Translations under genes and position numbers: made by a program
Notes under the pieces: model-generated
Told to the model about the DNA's origin: nothing
What the model saw: the letters and a program-made list of their open reading frames with translations, nothing else
Database searches by the model: none
Source: Lactobacillaceae bacterium
GTDB taxonomy: Bacteria; Bacillota; Bacilli; Lactobacillales; Lactobacillaceae
Direction: 5' to 3'
Assembly: GCA_031289015.1 (NCBI GenBank)
Contig: JAITQG010000052.1
Span: 1 to 51,372 of the forward strand
DNA length: 51,372 nucleotides
Part shown: one piece after another, positions 35,406 through 42,468 of the stretch
Numbering within the stretch: position 1 is the first letter of the stretch
How the letters are laid out: the number at the start of each line of letters is the position of its first letter

Positions 35406-36070
35406 CATATAAAATTACTAGTTACCCGCTGGCGCCATTTGAACTAGGAACGGGGCTGAATATCATAGCAATTTCTTCGGCGAAATTTTATTTTAATTTT
35501 TTGGCGAGTCTACAAGACGACGAGTCCGAGTTAGTGATTTCAAATAAGGACAAAATTATCCTTAAGAGTAAAGCAATCAGATATATTGGCGATTTGGGTG
35601 AGGTAGTTGATTTAGCAGCTATGTATGCCAAAGAGGCGGTGGCGACCGTACAAAAATTCATTTCAAACGAGGATTTAGAGCGGCTGATTAAACTAGAAAA
35701 TGAAGCGTCAGAAATCATTGATGGTGTGATATTAAACAATGTTTTGCCAATTTCTTTGTGTCGTGAATTTGATATAACAAGAACGTTAAAGTCGCGTAAG
35801 ATTAGCATTTCAACGCCCTTTTTCGACTCTGGATATGGTAAAATACAAGGTATAGTAGATGTGATTGCAGAGATGGGTGACTCCCATTTAGCTATATTTA
35901 CAAACGTTCATCAATATTTAACATCAGCTGAGATTGACTACTTAGCTGAAAATATCAGACTACAAGAAGTTAACGTATTATTCGTTGAGCGTGCCGATTA
36001 TCGGTTTGCAGTACCCGAAGCTACAATTTCATATTATGTGGATGATGATTTCATCCAATTCCCGGTTTGA
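35402..36070 (+). CDS. csn2: Csn2, type II-A adaptation protein
   Basis: A 222-residue member of the Csn2 family that forms tetrameric rings around DNA ends during spacer capture. The N-terminus (YKITSYPLAPFELGTGLNIIAISSAKFYF) and the C-terminal LFVERADYRF segment fit the family, and the position after cas2 is diagnostic. Only 31 bp separate its stop codon from the first CRISPR repeat. Csn2 sequences vary widely, so the subtype is not certain. Confidence 0.92.
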   Translation: MTYKITSYPLAPFELGTGLNIIAISSAKFYFNFLASLQDDESELVISNKDKIILKSKAIRYIGDLGEVVDLAAMYAKEAVATVQKFISNEDLERLIKLENEASEIIDGVILNNVLPISLCREFDITRTLKSRKISISTPFFDSGYGKIQGIVDVIAEMGDSHLAIFTNVHQYLTSAEIDYLAENIRLQEVNVLFVERADYRFAVPEATISYYVDDDFIQFPV

Positions 36071-36080
36071 GGTTTCAAAC
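36065..36080 (+). promoter_or_regulatory. Small inverted repeat in the very short CRISPR leader
   Basis: GTTTGA-GGTT-TCAAAC overlaps the csn2 stop codon, 22 bp before repeat 1. Type II-A leaders often end in a conserved ATTTGAG-like sequence directly at the repeat; here a similar GTTTGAG is further away. Confidence 0.35.
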
Positions 36081-36101
36081 TGTGAAATGTTGAACATGTC
36101 G

Positions 36102-36203
36102 GCTTCAGATGTCTGTCAAACCAATGAACCGGACGCCTCACGTAACTACTTCGTACGTGACGGGTACGCTTCAGATGTCTGTCAAACCAATGAACCGGAC
36201 GCC
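36102..36203 (+). CRISPR. Minimal type II-A CRISPR array, two identical 36-nt repeats and one 30-nt spacer
   Basis: Repeats lie at 36102-36137 and 36168-36203, identical over 36 nt and starting GCTTCAGATGTCTGTCAAAC. The single spacer (36138-36167) contains the inverted repeat TCACGTA-N9-TACGTGA. Repeat orientation agrees with the tracrRNA pairing, so the crRNA is read on the plus strand with the spacer 5' of the second repeat. Repeat and spacer sizes are standard for type II-A. Confidence 0.93.
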
Positions 36204-36256
36204 GATTGTTGCGAGTGCAAGCGTAGCGAGCATAAGCATACAATCCGCGGCGGTTC
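36192..36256 (+). repeat. Long hairpin formed by the end of the last CRISPR repeat and the trailing DNA
   Basis: GAACCG (36192-36197) pairs with CGGTTC (36251-36256), and GCCGATTGT (36201-36209) with ACAATCCGC (36240-36248) apart from one mismatch. The stem thus uses repeat 2 bases, unlike an ordinary spacer or trailer. Confidence 0.6.
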
Positions 36257-36257
36257 C

Positions 36258-36303
36258 AAAAAAGCCATTACCAAATCAGCTTGATGATTTGCTAATGGCT
36301 TTT
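36258..36303 (+). terminator. Terminator downstream of the CRISPR array
   Basis: AAAAGCCATTA / TAATGGCTTTT outer stem and CAAATCA / TGATTTG inner stem, with flanking T run. Ends the cas-CRISPR unit. Confidence 0.9.
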
Positions 36304-36361
36304 AATTTTGAGATATTGGGACGAATTTGGACCTGAATTTGTCGTATTTTAAAATAAAATA

Positions 36362-36410
36362 ATGAATTTTCAACAGAATGCGCATTTGATGGCATCTTCT
36401 TAATAGGAGG
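36362..36410 (+). promoter_or_regulatory. Cassette leader, copy 1
   Basis: A block conserved before each of the three cassettes: TGAATTTTCAACAGAATG, then a variable trinucleotide, then ATTTG and a GGCATCTTCTTAATAGGAGG end that includes the RBS. No -10 of standard form is inside it. Copies 2 and 3 are at about 37990-38038 and 38574-38622. Confidence 0.65.
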
Positions 36411-36421
36411 ATGATTTACAA

Positions 36422-36991
36422 ATGATCGAAAACTTTACGGAACAGGGTGTGCGACATGCGGCACTGAATATGGCATGGAGGGTTGTGTTTGCTTGGTGGT
36501 TTACTGTATTATTGTTAGTGGGTATTGGTGTTTGGTGGATTACGTCACGAGCCATGGCGACTGATTTTACGTCCGGAACGTGGATTGCTACTTGTTCAGC
36601 AAGTATGGCAACAATGATGTTACTATTCAATGTGAGTTGCCGTTATGTCGAATACAGAGTGGGTCGCGCGGAACGCATGCTTAAGAACACGCAAAAAATC
36701 AATGCTCGCTTAAATAGGTTACTCCGTGAAACTAGCAAAGGGGAGTTGCTTAATTCACGGGATGTGTTGCTTGAACTAATTGATATTGCTGAGGGTATTT
36801 ATTTTCAAGAAGTCGATTTGACACGGATTAACATGCAATATGCGGTGTTTATTCAACAATGGCTGATGGAAAATAAAGCACTGATCAAGTCGTTTGTTGA
36901 GCTTGAGCATTGTGATATCAGAGTTTTAATCTTGGTTGCGCATCAAATGAAAGGGGTGGGGGATGAAGAAGAAGAGTTATTCAAGGTTTGA
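36422..36991 (+). CDS. Cassette gene A, copy 1 (intact): two-TM membrane protein of unknown family
   Basis: A 189-residue protein I do not recognise. It begins MIENFTEQGVRHAALNMAW; two TM helices follow (about 19-43, rich in Trp/Val, and about 51-76), with a long soluble tail of predicted helices that includes RVGRAERMLKNTQKINARL, LLELIDIAEGIYFQEVD and an acidic end GDEEEELFKV. The tail is probably cytoplasmic. The ATG is 11 nt after AGGAGG. The last 29 nt overlap the small gene B. Two further copies (38049, 38634) are broken. Confidence 0.78.
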   Translation: MIENFTEQGVRHAALNMAWRVVFAWWFTVLLLVGIGVWWITSRAMATDFTSGTWIATCSASMATMMLLFNVSCRYVEYRVGRAERMLKNTQKINARLNRLLRETSKGELLNSRDVLLELIDIAEGIYFQEVDLTRINMQYAVFIQQWLMENKALIKSFVELEHCDIRVLILVAHQMKGVGDEEEELFKV

Positions 36992-37130
36992 TTTGTCTGA
37001 ATTTGAAGATATAATCGAAATTCAAATGAAATGGCCTGTATATAGTGGCAAACGACGCTCGTGGGAGAAATATGATTGGCCATTTTCACCAAAGCGGCCA
37101 TTGTGGAAGCGGATTTTTAATGTGTTTTAA
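36963..37130 (+). CDS. Cassette gene B, copy 1: 55-residue basic protein
   Basis: A product of 55 residues beginning MKKKSYSRFDLSEFEDII and ending SPKRPLWKRIFNVF. The C-terminal half (VYSGKRRSWEKYDWP...) is strongly conserved in the copies at 38361 and 39184. It is basic and Trp-rich with an amphipathic end, so it could contact membrane, nucleic acid or its partner protein. GGTGGGGG just before the ATG could act as an RBS. It starts inside gene A in another frame, which implies translational coupling. Confidence 0.8.
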   Translation: MKKKSYSRFDLSEFEDIIEIQMKWPVYSGKRRSWEKYDWPFSPKRPLWKRIFNVF

Positions 37131-37145
37131 TTAATTGTATATGCA

Positions 37146-37176
37146 GACGTTGATGATGTTTCATCAGCGTTTTTTT
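37146..37176 (+). terminator. Terminator of cassette 1
   Basis: ACGTTGATGA / TCATCAGCGT stem and T run. Related CGCTGAT-type terminators close cassettes 2 and 3. Confidence 0.87.
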
Positions 37177-37256
37177 GATTCCAAGGGTTATCACTTGCAT
37201 ATATATAATCACTTTTTGTAAAGGTAATGCATGTTTATAATTTAAGGAGAACGTAA

Positions 37257-37946
37257 ATGGCAGATAAAGTGAAGAAACCAATTTGGAAAAAGTGGTGGTT
37301 CTGGGGTGTTTTGGTAGTTTTGGTATTGGTCGTTGGCGTTGCTAATTCTGGTAAAGACACGACTAGTAAGCAAACAACTGATACGGCAGCAAAATAAAGC
37401 TCAACCATCAAGAGTTCAGCCAAGACTAGTTCAAAAGCTAGTTCAAAGGAAACACAACCACAGTATGTGAAAAATGGTTGGTCGTCAGAGGCTGAAATGA
37501 CAGCTGCAAAAAAAGAAATGGGAAAATGGACAAATCCCACTAAAGCTGAATATGACAAGTATTTAGCAAACCTATCGCCTGAAAAGAAAGCCACCAAAGG
37601 TCTTTCTGGTAATGAACTGGCGAATGTGAAGCAAGCCATTTCGTATGTTCAGACAACGCATTTGAGTCAACAAGGTTTGTATGCGCAATTGACCAGCGAA
37701 TATGGTTCAAAACTATCAGCTGATGAAGCTAATGCTGCGATTAATAAAATTGCCGATTTAATTGATTGGAATAAAGTCGCAGTTTATCAGGCTCAATCGT
37801 ATCGTGAAAGCGGTAATTTAACAGGGCAAGCTTTGATTGATCAATTGACATCAGAATATGGTGGCCAATTCCCAGCTGACCAAGCGCAATACGGTGTTGA
37901 TCATATTGATGACAAACTAAAAGGCAGCAATGATATTTGGAAATAG
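37257..37946 (+). pseudogene. Ltp-like superinfection-exclusion gene with an in-frame stop
   Basis: One reading frame of 229 codons broken by TAA at 37395-37397. Part 1 (46 residues) has a Lys-rich start and one hydrophobic anchor (WWFWGVLVVLVLVVGVA). Part 2 continues through a Ser/Lys linker into two repeats of the Ltp/host cell surface-exposed lipoprotein type: QLTSEYGSKLSADEANAAI and QLTSEYGGQFPADQAQYGV. Phage-encoded Ltp proteins block DNA injection by other phages. There is no lipobox. With the stop it would give a short anchor and no domain, unless read through; Met codons later in the frame (37467) have no RBS. Confidence 0.75.
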
Positions 37947-37960
37947 CACGGTACTAACTA

Positions 37961-37988
37961 AGATGTCCTTGAGGGGATGTCTTTTTTT
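37961..37988 (+). terminator. Terminator of the Ltp-like gene
   Basis: AGATGTCC / GGATGTCT with two wobble pairs, then a T run. Confidence 0.78.
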
Positions 37989-38048
37989 AATGAATTATCA
38001 ACAGAATGGTGATTTGGTGGCATCTTCTTAATGAGGAGGTGTTACAAA

Positions 38049-38386
38049 ATGATTGAACCATTTGTAGAGCGAGGTGTCCGAAATATTGCCCTGAAATCGG
38101 TCTGGTGGGTTGTTTTAAGCGGTGGGGTTACGGTATTATTATTAGTGGGGATTGGTGTTTGGTGGTTTACATCACGAGACATGTTGAATGTAGCTATTTT
38201 CAAGAAGTGGATATCACAATTGTCGCAGTTCAGTATTCTGACTTTATTAGTGTTTGGCTTAATAAGAATGTTGAGCAGATCAAAGCATTATCAAGGTTAG
38301 AAAGAATTGACATTCGAATTTTGATGCAAATTGTGTATCAGTTAGAAGAGGCGGGGGAGTATGAGAAAAAGATATTCAAGGTTTGA
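38049..38386 (+). pseudogene. Cassette gene A, copy 2, with internal deletion and frameshift
   Basis: The start (MIEPFVERGVRNIALKSVWW...) and first TM helix match copy 1 up to about residue 50. About 80 codons corresponding to the second TM helix and middle of copy 1 are absent, and the frame changes. The C-terminal part (YFQEVDITIVAVQYSDFI ... EYEKKIFKV) is in another frame and ends at 38386. No full protein is possible. Confidence 0.82.
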
Positions 38387-38525
38387 TATTTCACAGTTTG
38401 CCGATATTATTGAGGAACAATCACAAAAACCTCGATACGGTGGCAAACGGCGTTGGTGGGAAAAGCATGATATGCCATTTGATCCAATTCGCCCATTGTG
38501 GAAGCGGATTTTCAATGTATTTTGA
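38361..38525 (+). CDS. Cassette gene B, copy 2: 54-residue basic protein
   Basis: A 54-residue protein, MRKRYSRFDISQFADII at the start and DPIRPLWKRIFNVF at the end, with the GKRRWWEKHDMP core. Intact while its gene A partner is destroyed. GGGGGAG precedes the ATG. A terminator follows at 38540. Confidence 0.8.
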   Translation: MRKRYSRFDISQFADIIEEQSQKPRYGGKRRWWEKHDMPFDPIRPLWKRIFNVF

Positions 38526-38539
38526 TTAATTCAAATTGT

Positions 38540-38572
38540 AAGCGCTGATTGACCTGAATCGGCGCTTTTTTT
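38540..38572 (+). terminator. Terminator of cassette 2
   Basis: AAGCGCTGATT / AATCGGCGCTT stem and T run, immediately followed by the leader of cassette 3. Confidence 0.88.
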
Positions 38573-38633
38573 AATGAATTATCAACAGAATGGTCATTTG
38601 GTGGCATCTTCTTAGTAGGAGGATGATTGACCA

Positions 38634-39218
38634 ATGATAGAAAACTTTACGGAACAGGGTGTGCGCCATGCGGCACTAAACATGGCGTGGCGGGTTGTGT
38701 TTGCTTGGTAGTTTACTGTATTATTGTTAGTGGGGATTGGTGGATGGTACTGTGCTTGGCTTAACGTATTTGTGGGGTTCACGCCGGGGACGTGGATTGC
38801 GATTTGTTCGACATCGATGGCGACGTTGATGTTATTATTTAATATCAGTTGTCGATATATTGAATACCGCATTGGCCGAGCCGAACGCATATTACAAAAT
38901 ACCCAAAAGATTAATGAACGACTGAGCAAGCTGATGTGTGAAGCAATTGACGGGAAATTGCTTAAGCCACGATAAATTATAGTTGAATTGATTGCGATTG
39001 CGGATTGTATCAACTTTCAAGAAGTAGATTTGATGCTGATTAACTTGCAATATATCAAATTTATGGATTCCTGGTTGCTTAATAATTTGATGGTGCTCAG
39101 AGCGTTTGTTGAATTTGAGAAATGTGACCTTAGAGTTTTATTTTTATTTATGGTTGTCAAACAACTAGAAGAGGTGGGGGAGTATGAAAAAACAGCTATA
39201 TCCGCAGTTTTTGATTGA
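38634..39218 (+). pseudogene. Cassette gene A, copy 3, with two nonsense codons
   Basis: Nearly identical to copy 1 at the start (MIENFTEQGVRHAALNMAW), then TAG at 38709-38711 and TAA at 38973-38975 in one otherwise continuous frame. The end (GEYEKTAISAVFD) departs from copy 1, so a frameshift occurs near 39180. The second TM helix and the coiled tail are recognisable (FTPGTWIAICSTSMATLMLLFNI; GRAERILQNTQKINERL). Non-functional unless the stops are suppressed. Confidence 0.84.
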
Positions 39219-39351
39219 TGAGGGTGGAGATTTAATTGAACTTATGGAGCAAATACCCGTCTATTCTGGCAAACGCCGGTGGTGGGAAAAATATGATATG
39301 CCATATGATCCCAAACGGCCATTGTGGAAGCGGATATTCAATGTATTTTGA
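39184..39351 (+). CDS. Cassette gene B, copy 3: 55-residue basic protein
   Basis: A 55-residue protein starting MKKQLYPQFLIDEGGDLIEL and ending PKRPLWKRIFNVF, with GKRRWWEKYDMPYD. The N-terminal half has diverged more than the C-terminal half compared with copies 1 and 2. Intact, with GGTGGGGGAG before the ATG, although its gene A is broken. Confidence 0.8.
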   Translation: MKKQLYPQFLIDEGGDLIELMEQIPVYSGKRRWWEKYDMPYDPKRPLWKRIFNVF

Positions 39352-39360
39352 TTTTAACAG

Positions 39361-39391
39361 AGGCGCTGGGGTGATCAATCAGCGCTTTTTT
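39361..39391 (+). terminator. Terminator of cassette 3
   Basis: GCGCTG / CAGCGC stem and T run. Confidence 0.8.
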
Positions 39392-39410
39392 GATTGGCAT
39401 AAATAATTAT

Positions 39411-39437
39411 GTAACAAGATATGTATATAGCAATATG
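39411..39437. repeat. Right copy of the direct repeat bracketing the CRISPR and cassette region
   Basis: GTAAC-N6-TGTATATAGCAATA-N-G with the same spacing as 29649-29675. It comes 20 nt after the last cassette terminator. The stretch 39438-39540 has no gene. Confidence 0.5.
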
Positions 39438-39540
39438 TCTTTGTCAGAAAGGTGCGGTAGTTGGATCGTAATAGTGTAACACTAGTGGTTAATCAACTTA
39501 TAATATTATACGTATCATTAAACAATGTATTGAAAATATA

Positions 39541-39569
39541 CTGACAAACACTAAGTACTTTGCTACACT
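39541..39569 (+). promoter_or_regulatory. Promoter of the TPP-controlled operon
   Basis: -35 CTGACA (39541-39546), 17-nt spacer, -10 TACACT (39564-39569). Confidence 0.72.
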
Positions 39570-39585
39570 GAAAACATATTAATAC

Positions 39586-39670
39586 AGTCACTAGGGGAGC
39601 AATGTATTGCTGAGACGTTTAGGCGGACCCTTGGAACCTGTTGAGTTAACACTCGCGAAGGAAAGTGACG
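39586..39670 (+). promoter_or_regulatory. TPP (thiamine pyrophosphate) riboswitch
   Basis: The THI-box is plain: CTAGGGGAGC, GCTGAGA, ACCCTTGGAACCTG, GTTAACACTCGCGAAGGAAAGTG, with P1 GTCACT / AGTGAC. A terminator at 39695 follows, so high TPP should stop transcription before thiD. Confidence 0.95.
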
Positions 39671-39694
39671 GAATTGTTGAATGTAAAACTCATC

Positions 39695-39728
39695 GACTAA
39701 TCCGTGACTGCGGGTTAGTCTTTTTTTA
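39695..39728 (+). terminator. Riboswitch-controlled terminator
   Basis: GACTAATCC / GGGTTAGTC stem, T run, 24 nt before the thiD start. Expected expression-platform hairpin of the TPP riboswitch. Confidence 0.88.
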
Positions 39729-39751
39729 TTTTTTAAATGAGGTAACTAGAA

Positions 39752-40549
39752 ATGATTGAAGTACCCCAAGTTGTGACGATTGCTGGGATTGATTCGAGTG
39801 GTGGCGCTGGTGTCAATGCGGATTTGAAGACCTTTCATAATCAACACGTCTACGCAGCATCGATTATTGTGGGTTTAACGGCGCAAAATACGTATGGTGT
39901 GCAGGCTTTGGCACCCACGGATTTAGCCTTTTTAGATGAACAATTTAAGAGTGTGGCGGCTGATTTGTCCATCCAAGCCGCCAAAACCGGGGCATTATTT
40001 GATGCTGAACACGTGGTAAATGTTGCAACGAATTTAAAAAAATATGCGTTTGGCAAATTAGTCGTTGATCCAGTCATGGTCGCTAAGGGTGGTGCTAAGT
40101 TGCTGAGCGATGAGGCGATCGAGGCAGTTAGAACCAAATTATTGCCGTTAGCTTTTCTTGCGACACCGAATTTAGCTGAAGCCGCGGTGCTGGTGGGGCA
40201 TGAAATTAAAAATCAAGCTGAGATGGAAGCAGCGGCCTACGAAATTCAGGCGTTAGGTACGCAAAATGTTTTGATTAAGGGTGGCCATTTAGTGGATGAT
40301 GAGTCCACGCAAGTCAGTGATTTTATCCTGTTTGCTGATGGCACGAGTCGCTGGTTGCGTGCACCACGGATTGACACGGTGCGCACGCATGGGACTGGGG
40401 ATACCATCTCAGCTTATATCACGGCTAACTTAGCCAAGGGGCAGGAGCTTAAAGATATTATTGACGGCGCCAAGGAATTTATCACGGCGGCAATTGCACA
40501 GACGATTAACGTCGGGCATGGTCATGGGCCATTGAATCATTGGGTGTAA
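39752..40549 (+). CDS. thiD: Hydroxymethylpyrimidine/phosphomethylpyrimidine kinase
   Basis: A 265-residue ThiD, phosphorylating HMP and HMP-phosphate for thiamine synthesis. VVTIAGIDSSGGAGVNADLKTF, TGALFD, VVDPVMVAKGG and DTVRTHGTGDTISAYIT are the expected substrate, magnesium and anion-hole segments. GAGG precedes the ATG. The start is directly under the TPP riboswitch. Confidence 0.95.
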   Translation: MIEVPQVVTIAGIDSSGGAGVNADLKTFHNQHVYAASIIVGLTAQNTYGVQALAPTDLAFLDEQFKSVAADLSIQAAKTGALFDAEHVVNVATNLKKYAFGKLVVDPVMVAKGGAKLLSDEAIEAVRTKLLPLAFLATPNLAEAAVLVGHEIKNQAEMEAAAYEIQALGTQNVLIKGGHLVDDESTQVSDFILFADGTSRWLRAPRIDTVRTHGTGDTISAYITANLAKGQELKDIIDGAKEFITAAIAQTINVGHGHGPLNHWV

Positions 40550-40551
40550 CT

Positions 40552-41163
40552 ATGAAAACATATACGCAACGTTTATTTGAACACGCACAACCAATTTACC
40601 AAGCGATTTTGGCCGATCCATTCGTGAACGGCATCGGCCAAGGTGATTTGCCGCAGCACGCGCGCGATTACTATGTCGCCCAAGATCATTATTATTGTGA
40701 GCAGTTCATGGATTTGTTTGATCGGGTGGATGCGCTATTACCGGCTGATGTGAAGGCGCAAAAACCAGTCAGCACACAAGAAGATGTGGCACATCAAGCC
40801 TTGAAGCCGAGTGTGGCGTGGCAACAAGTGCAGCCAGATATGCACAATTTAGTTTATTTGGAACACATGAATCAAGCTATCCAAACAGATCCATTAGCTG
40901 GGATGTTGGCGTTGCAACCATGCACCGAATCATATCATTTGATTGGAACGCATTTGGCGCAACAAACGGCCCCACAAAATCCATTGCAGGGATGGATTGA
41001 TTATTATACGCATGATTTTTATCGTAATTTTAATCAATGGAGTACCCAAACGATTGATCAACTGGGTGGAAACCAAGACATTGATCCTCAGCATCTCGAG
41101 ATTTATTTGAAGTCATATCAATATGAATTAGAATTTTGGCAACAAGCGAGTCAACGAATCTAA
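40552..41163 (+). CDS. tenA: TenA/Thi-4 family aminopyrimidine aminohydrolase
   Basis: A 203-residue TenA family protein, hydrolysing aminomethylpyrimidine to HMP in thiamine salvage. HARDYYVAQDHYYCEQFM and PCTESYHLIGTHL contain the expected active-site positions, including the catalytic Cys. The ATG at 40552 is 2 nt after the thiD stop. No thiE or thiM gene is in the window, so the pathway's second half is elsewhere or the cell salvages precursors. Confidence 0.92.
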   Translation: MKTYTQRLFEHAQPIYQAILADPFVNGIGQGDLPQHARDYYVAQDHYYCEQFMDLFDRVDALLPADVKAQKPVSTQEDVAHQALKPSVAWQQVQPDMHNLVYLEHMNQAIQTDPLAGMLALQPCTESYHLIGTHLAQQTAPQNPLQGWIDYYTHDFYRNFNQWSTQTIDQLGGNQDIDPQHLEIYLKSYQYELEFWQQASQRI

Positions 41164-41226
41164 AGCCTGCAGGGACTCTGAGATGGTGCTATTATGGAAG
41201 TATCATTTACAGAGCGAGGATAGGAC

Positions 41227-42462
41227 ATGTTAATTCAACAAGTTTCCATTGAAAATAACCCAGAACTACAAGATATTCAAATTGTGGACGGCAAAATTAC
41301 CGGCATTGCAACGCATATTGAACCAGCTGCTGATGAAAAAATAATTGATGCCACGGGAAAATTAGTAATCCCACCCTTTGTTGATCCACACGTGCATTTG
41401 GATTCAACGCAAACGGCAGGTGATCCACGTTGGAATGAATCAGGGACTTTGTTTGACGGTATCCAAATTTGGTCAGAGCGGAAACAAACATTGACGCATG
41501 AAGATGTGAAAAAGCGGGCGATTCAAACGCTCAAAATCCAAGCAGCGCACGGCTTGCAATTTGTGCGTTCACACGTGGACGTCACGGATCCGAATTTAGT
41601 CGCTTTAAAGGCCTTGATTGAAGTCCGCGAAGAAGTTAAGCCGTGGATGGAATTGCAATTAGTCGCCTTTCCACAAGAGGGGATTTTGTCATTTCCACAT
41701 GGTAAAGAATTGATGGAAGAAGCGGCGAAACTCGGTGTAGATGCGTTGGGTGCGATTCCACACTTTGAATTCACGCGTGAGTACTCAGTTGAGTCGTTGC
41801 ACTTTGTCGTTGAATTGGCGCAAAAGTATAACCTTTTGATTGATGCGCATACAGATGAAATCGATGACCCAGCTTCACGTGGCTTGGAAACGTTGGCAAC
41901 CTTGGCGTTAGAAACGGGGCTTAAAGAAAAGGTGACGGCTTCACACACGACGGCGATGGGTTCATACAATGATGCTTACGTGTATAAGTTGATGCGGTTG
42001 TTGAAGATGGCCGACATTAATTTTGTTTCGAATCCATTGATTAATATGTATTTGGGTGGGCGTTTTGACACGTATCCAAAGCGCCGTGGGTTGACGCGTG
42101 TGAAGGAATTGGATGCGAATGGCATTAATGTCGCGTTTGGTGAAGATGACATTAAAGATCCTTGGTATCCAATGGGGAACGGCAATATGTTAGACTCATT
42201 GCATATGGGGTTGCATGCCACGCAGATGATGGGATATACCGAGATTTTGAATTCTTATCGGTTTATCACACATAATGGTGCGCGGACGATGCATGTTGAG
42301 GATCATTATGGAATTGAAGTGGGGAAACCGGCTTCGTTTTTGATTTTTAATGCTGATGATTTTTATAATACTTTGAATGAGCGGACTGAGTTGTTGTATT
42401 CGATTCACAATGGGGAGATTTTGGTGGCGACTACTCCGGCTGAGGTTCATATTAATATCTAG
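41227..42462 (+). CDS. codA: Cytosine deaminase family amidohydrolase
   Basis: A 411-residue amidohydrolase of the CodA type. Metal ligands are visible in DPHVHLD, DAHTDE and SHTTAMG, and the substrate loop in NGARTMHVEDHYGIEVGKPASFLIFNADD. It deaminates cytosine to uracil, or a related pyrimidine. Separated by 63 nt from tenA with a possible TATTAT, so it could have its own weak promoter or belong to the TPP operon. The NCS1 permease at 27418 is the natural partner. Confidence 0.9.
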   Translation: MLIQQVSIENNPELQDIQIVDGKITGIATHIEPAADEKIIDATGKLVIPPFVDPHVHLDSTQTAGDPRWNESGTLFDGIQIWSERKQTLTHEDVKKRAIQTLKIQAAHGLQFVRSHVDVTDPNLVALKALIEVREEVKPWMELQLVAFPQEGILSFPHGKELMEEAAKLGVDALGAIPHFEFTREYSVESLHFVVELAQKYNLLIDAHTDEIDDPASRGLETLATLALETGLKEKVTASHTTAMGSYNDAYVYKLMRLLKMADINFVSNPLINMYLGGRFDTYPKRRGLTRVKELDANGINVAFGEDDIKDPWYPMGNGNMLDSLHMGLHATQMMGYTEILNSYRFITHNGARTMHVEDHYGIEVGKPASFLIFNADDFYNTLNERTELLYSIHNGEILVATTPAEVHINI

Positions 42463-42468
42463 ATTTAT

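Noticed and set aside
35985-36284. Open frame of 99 codons across csn2 end and the CRISPR array
   Set aside because: It spans the two CRISPR repeats and translates them as a repeated peptide; no RBS. A by-product of the array.
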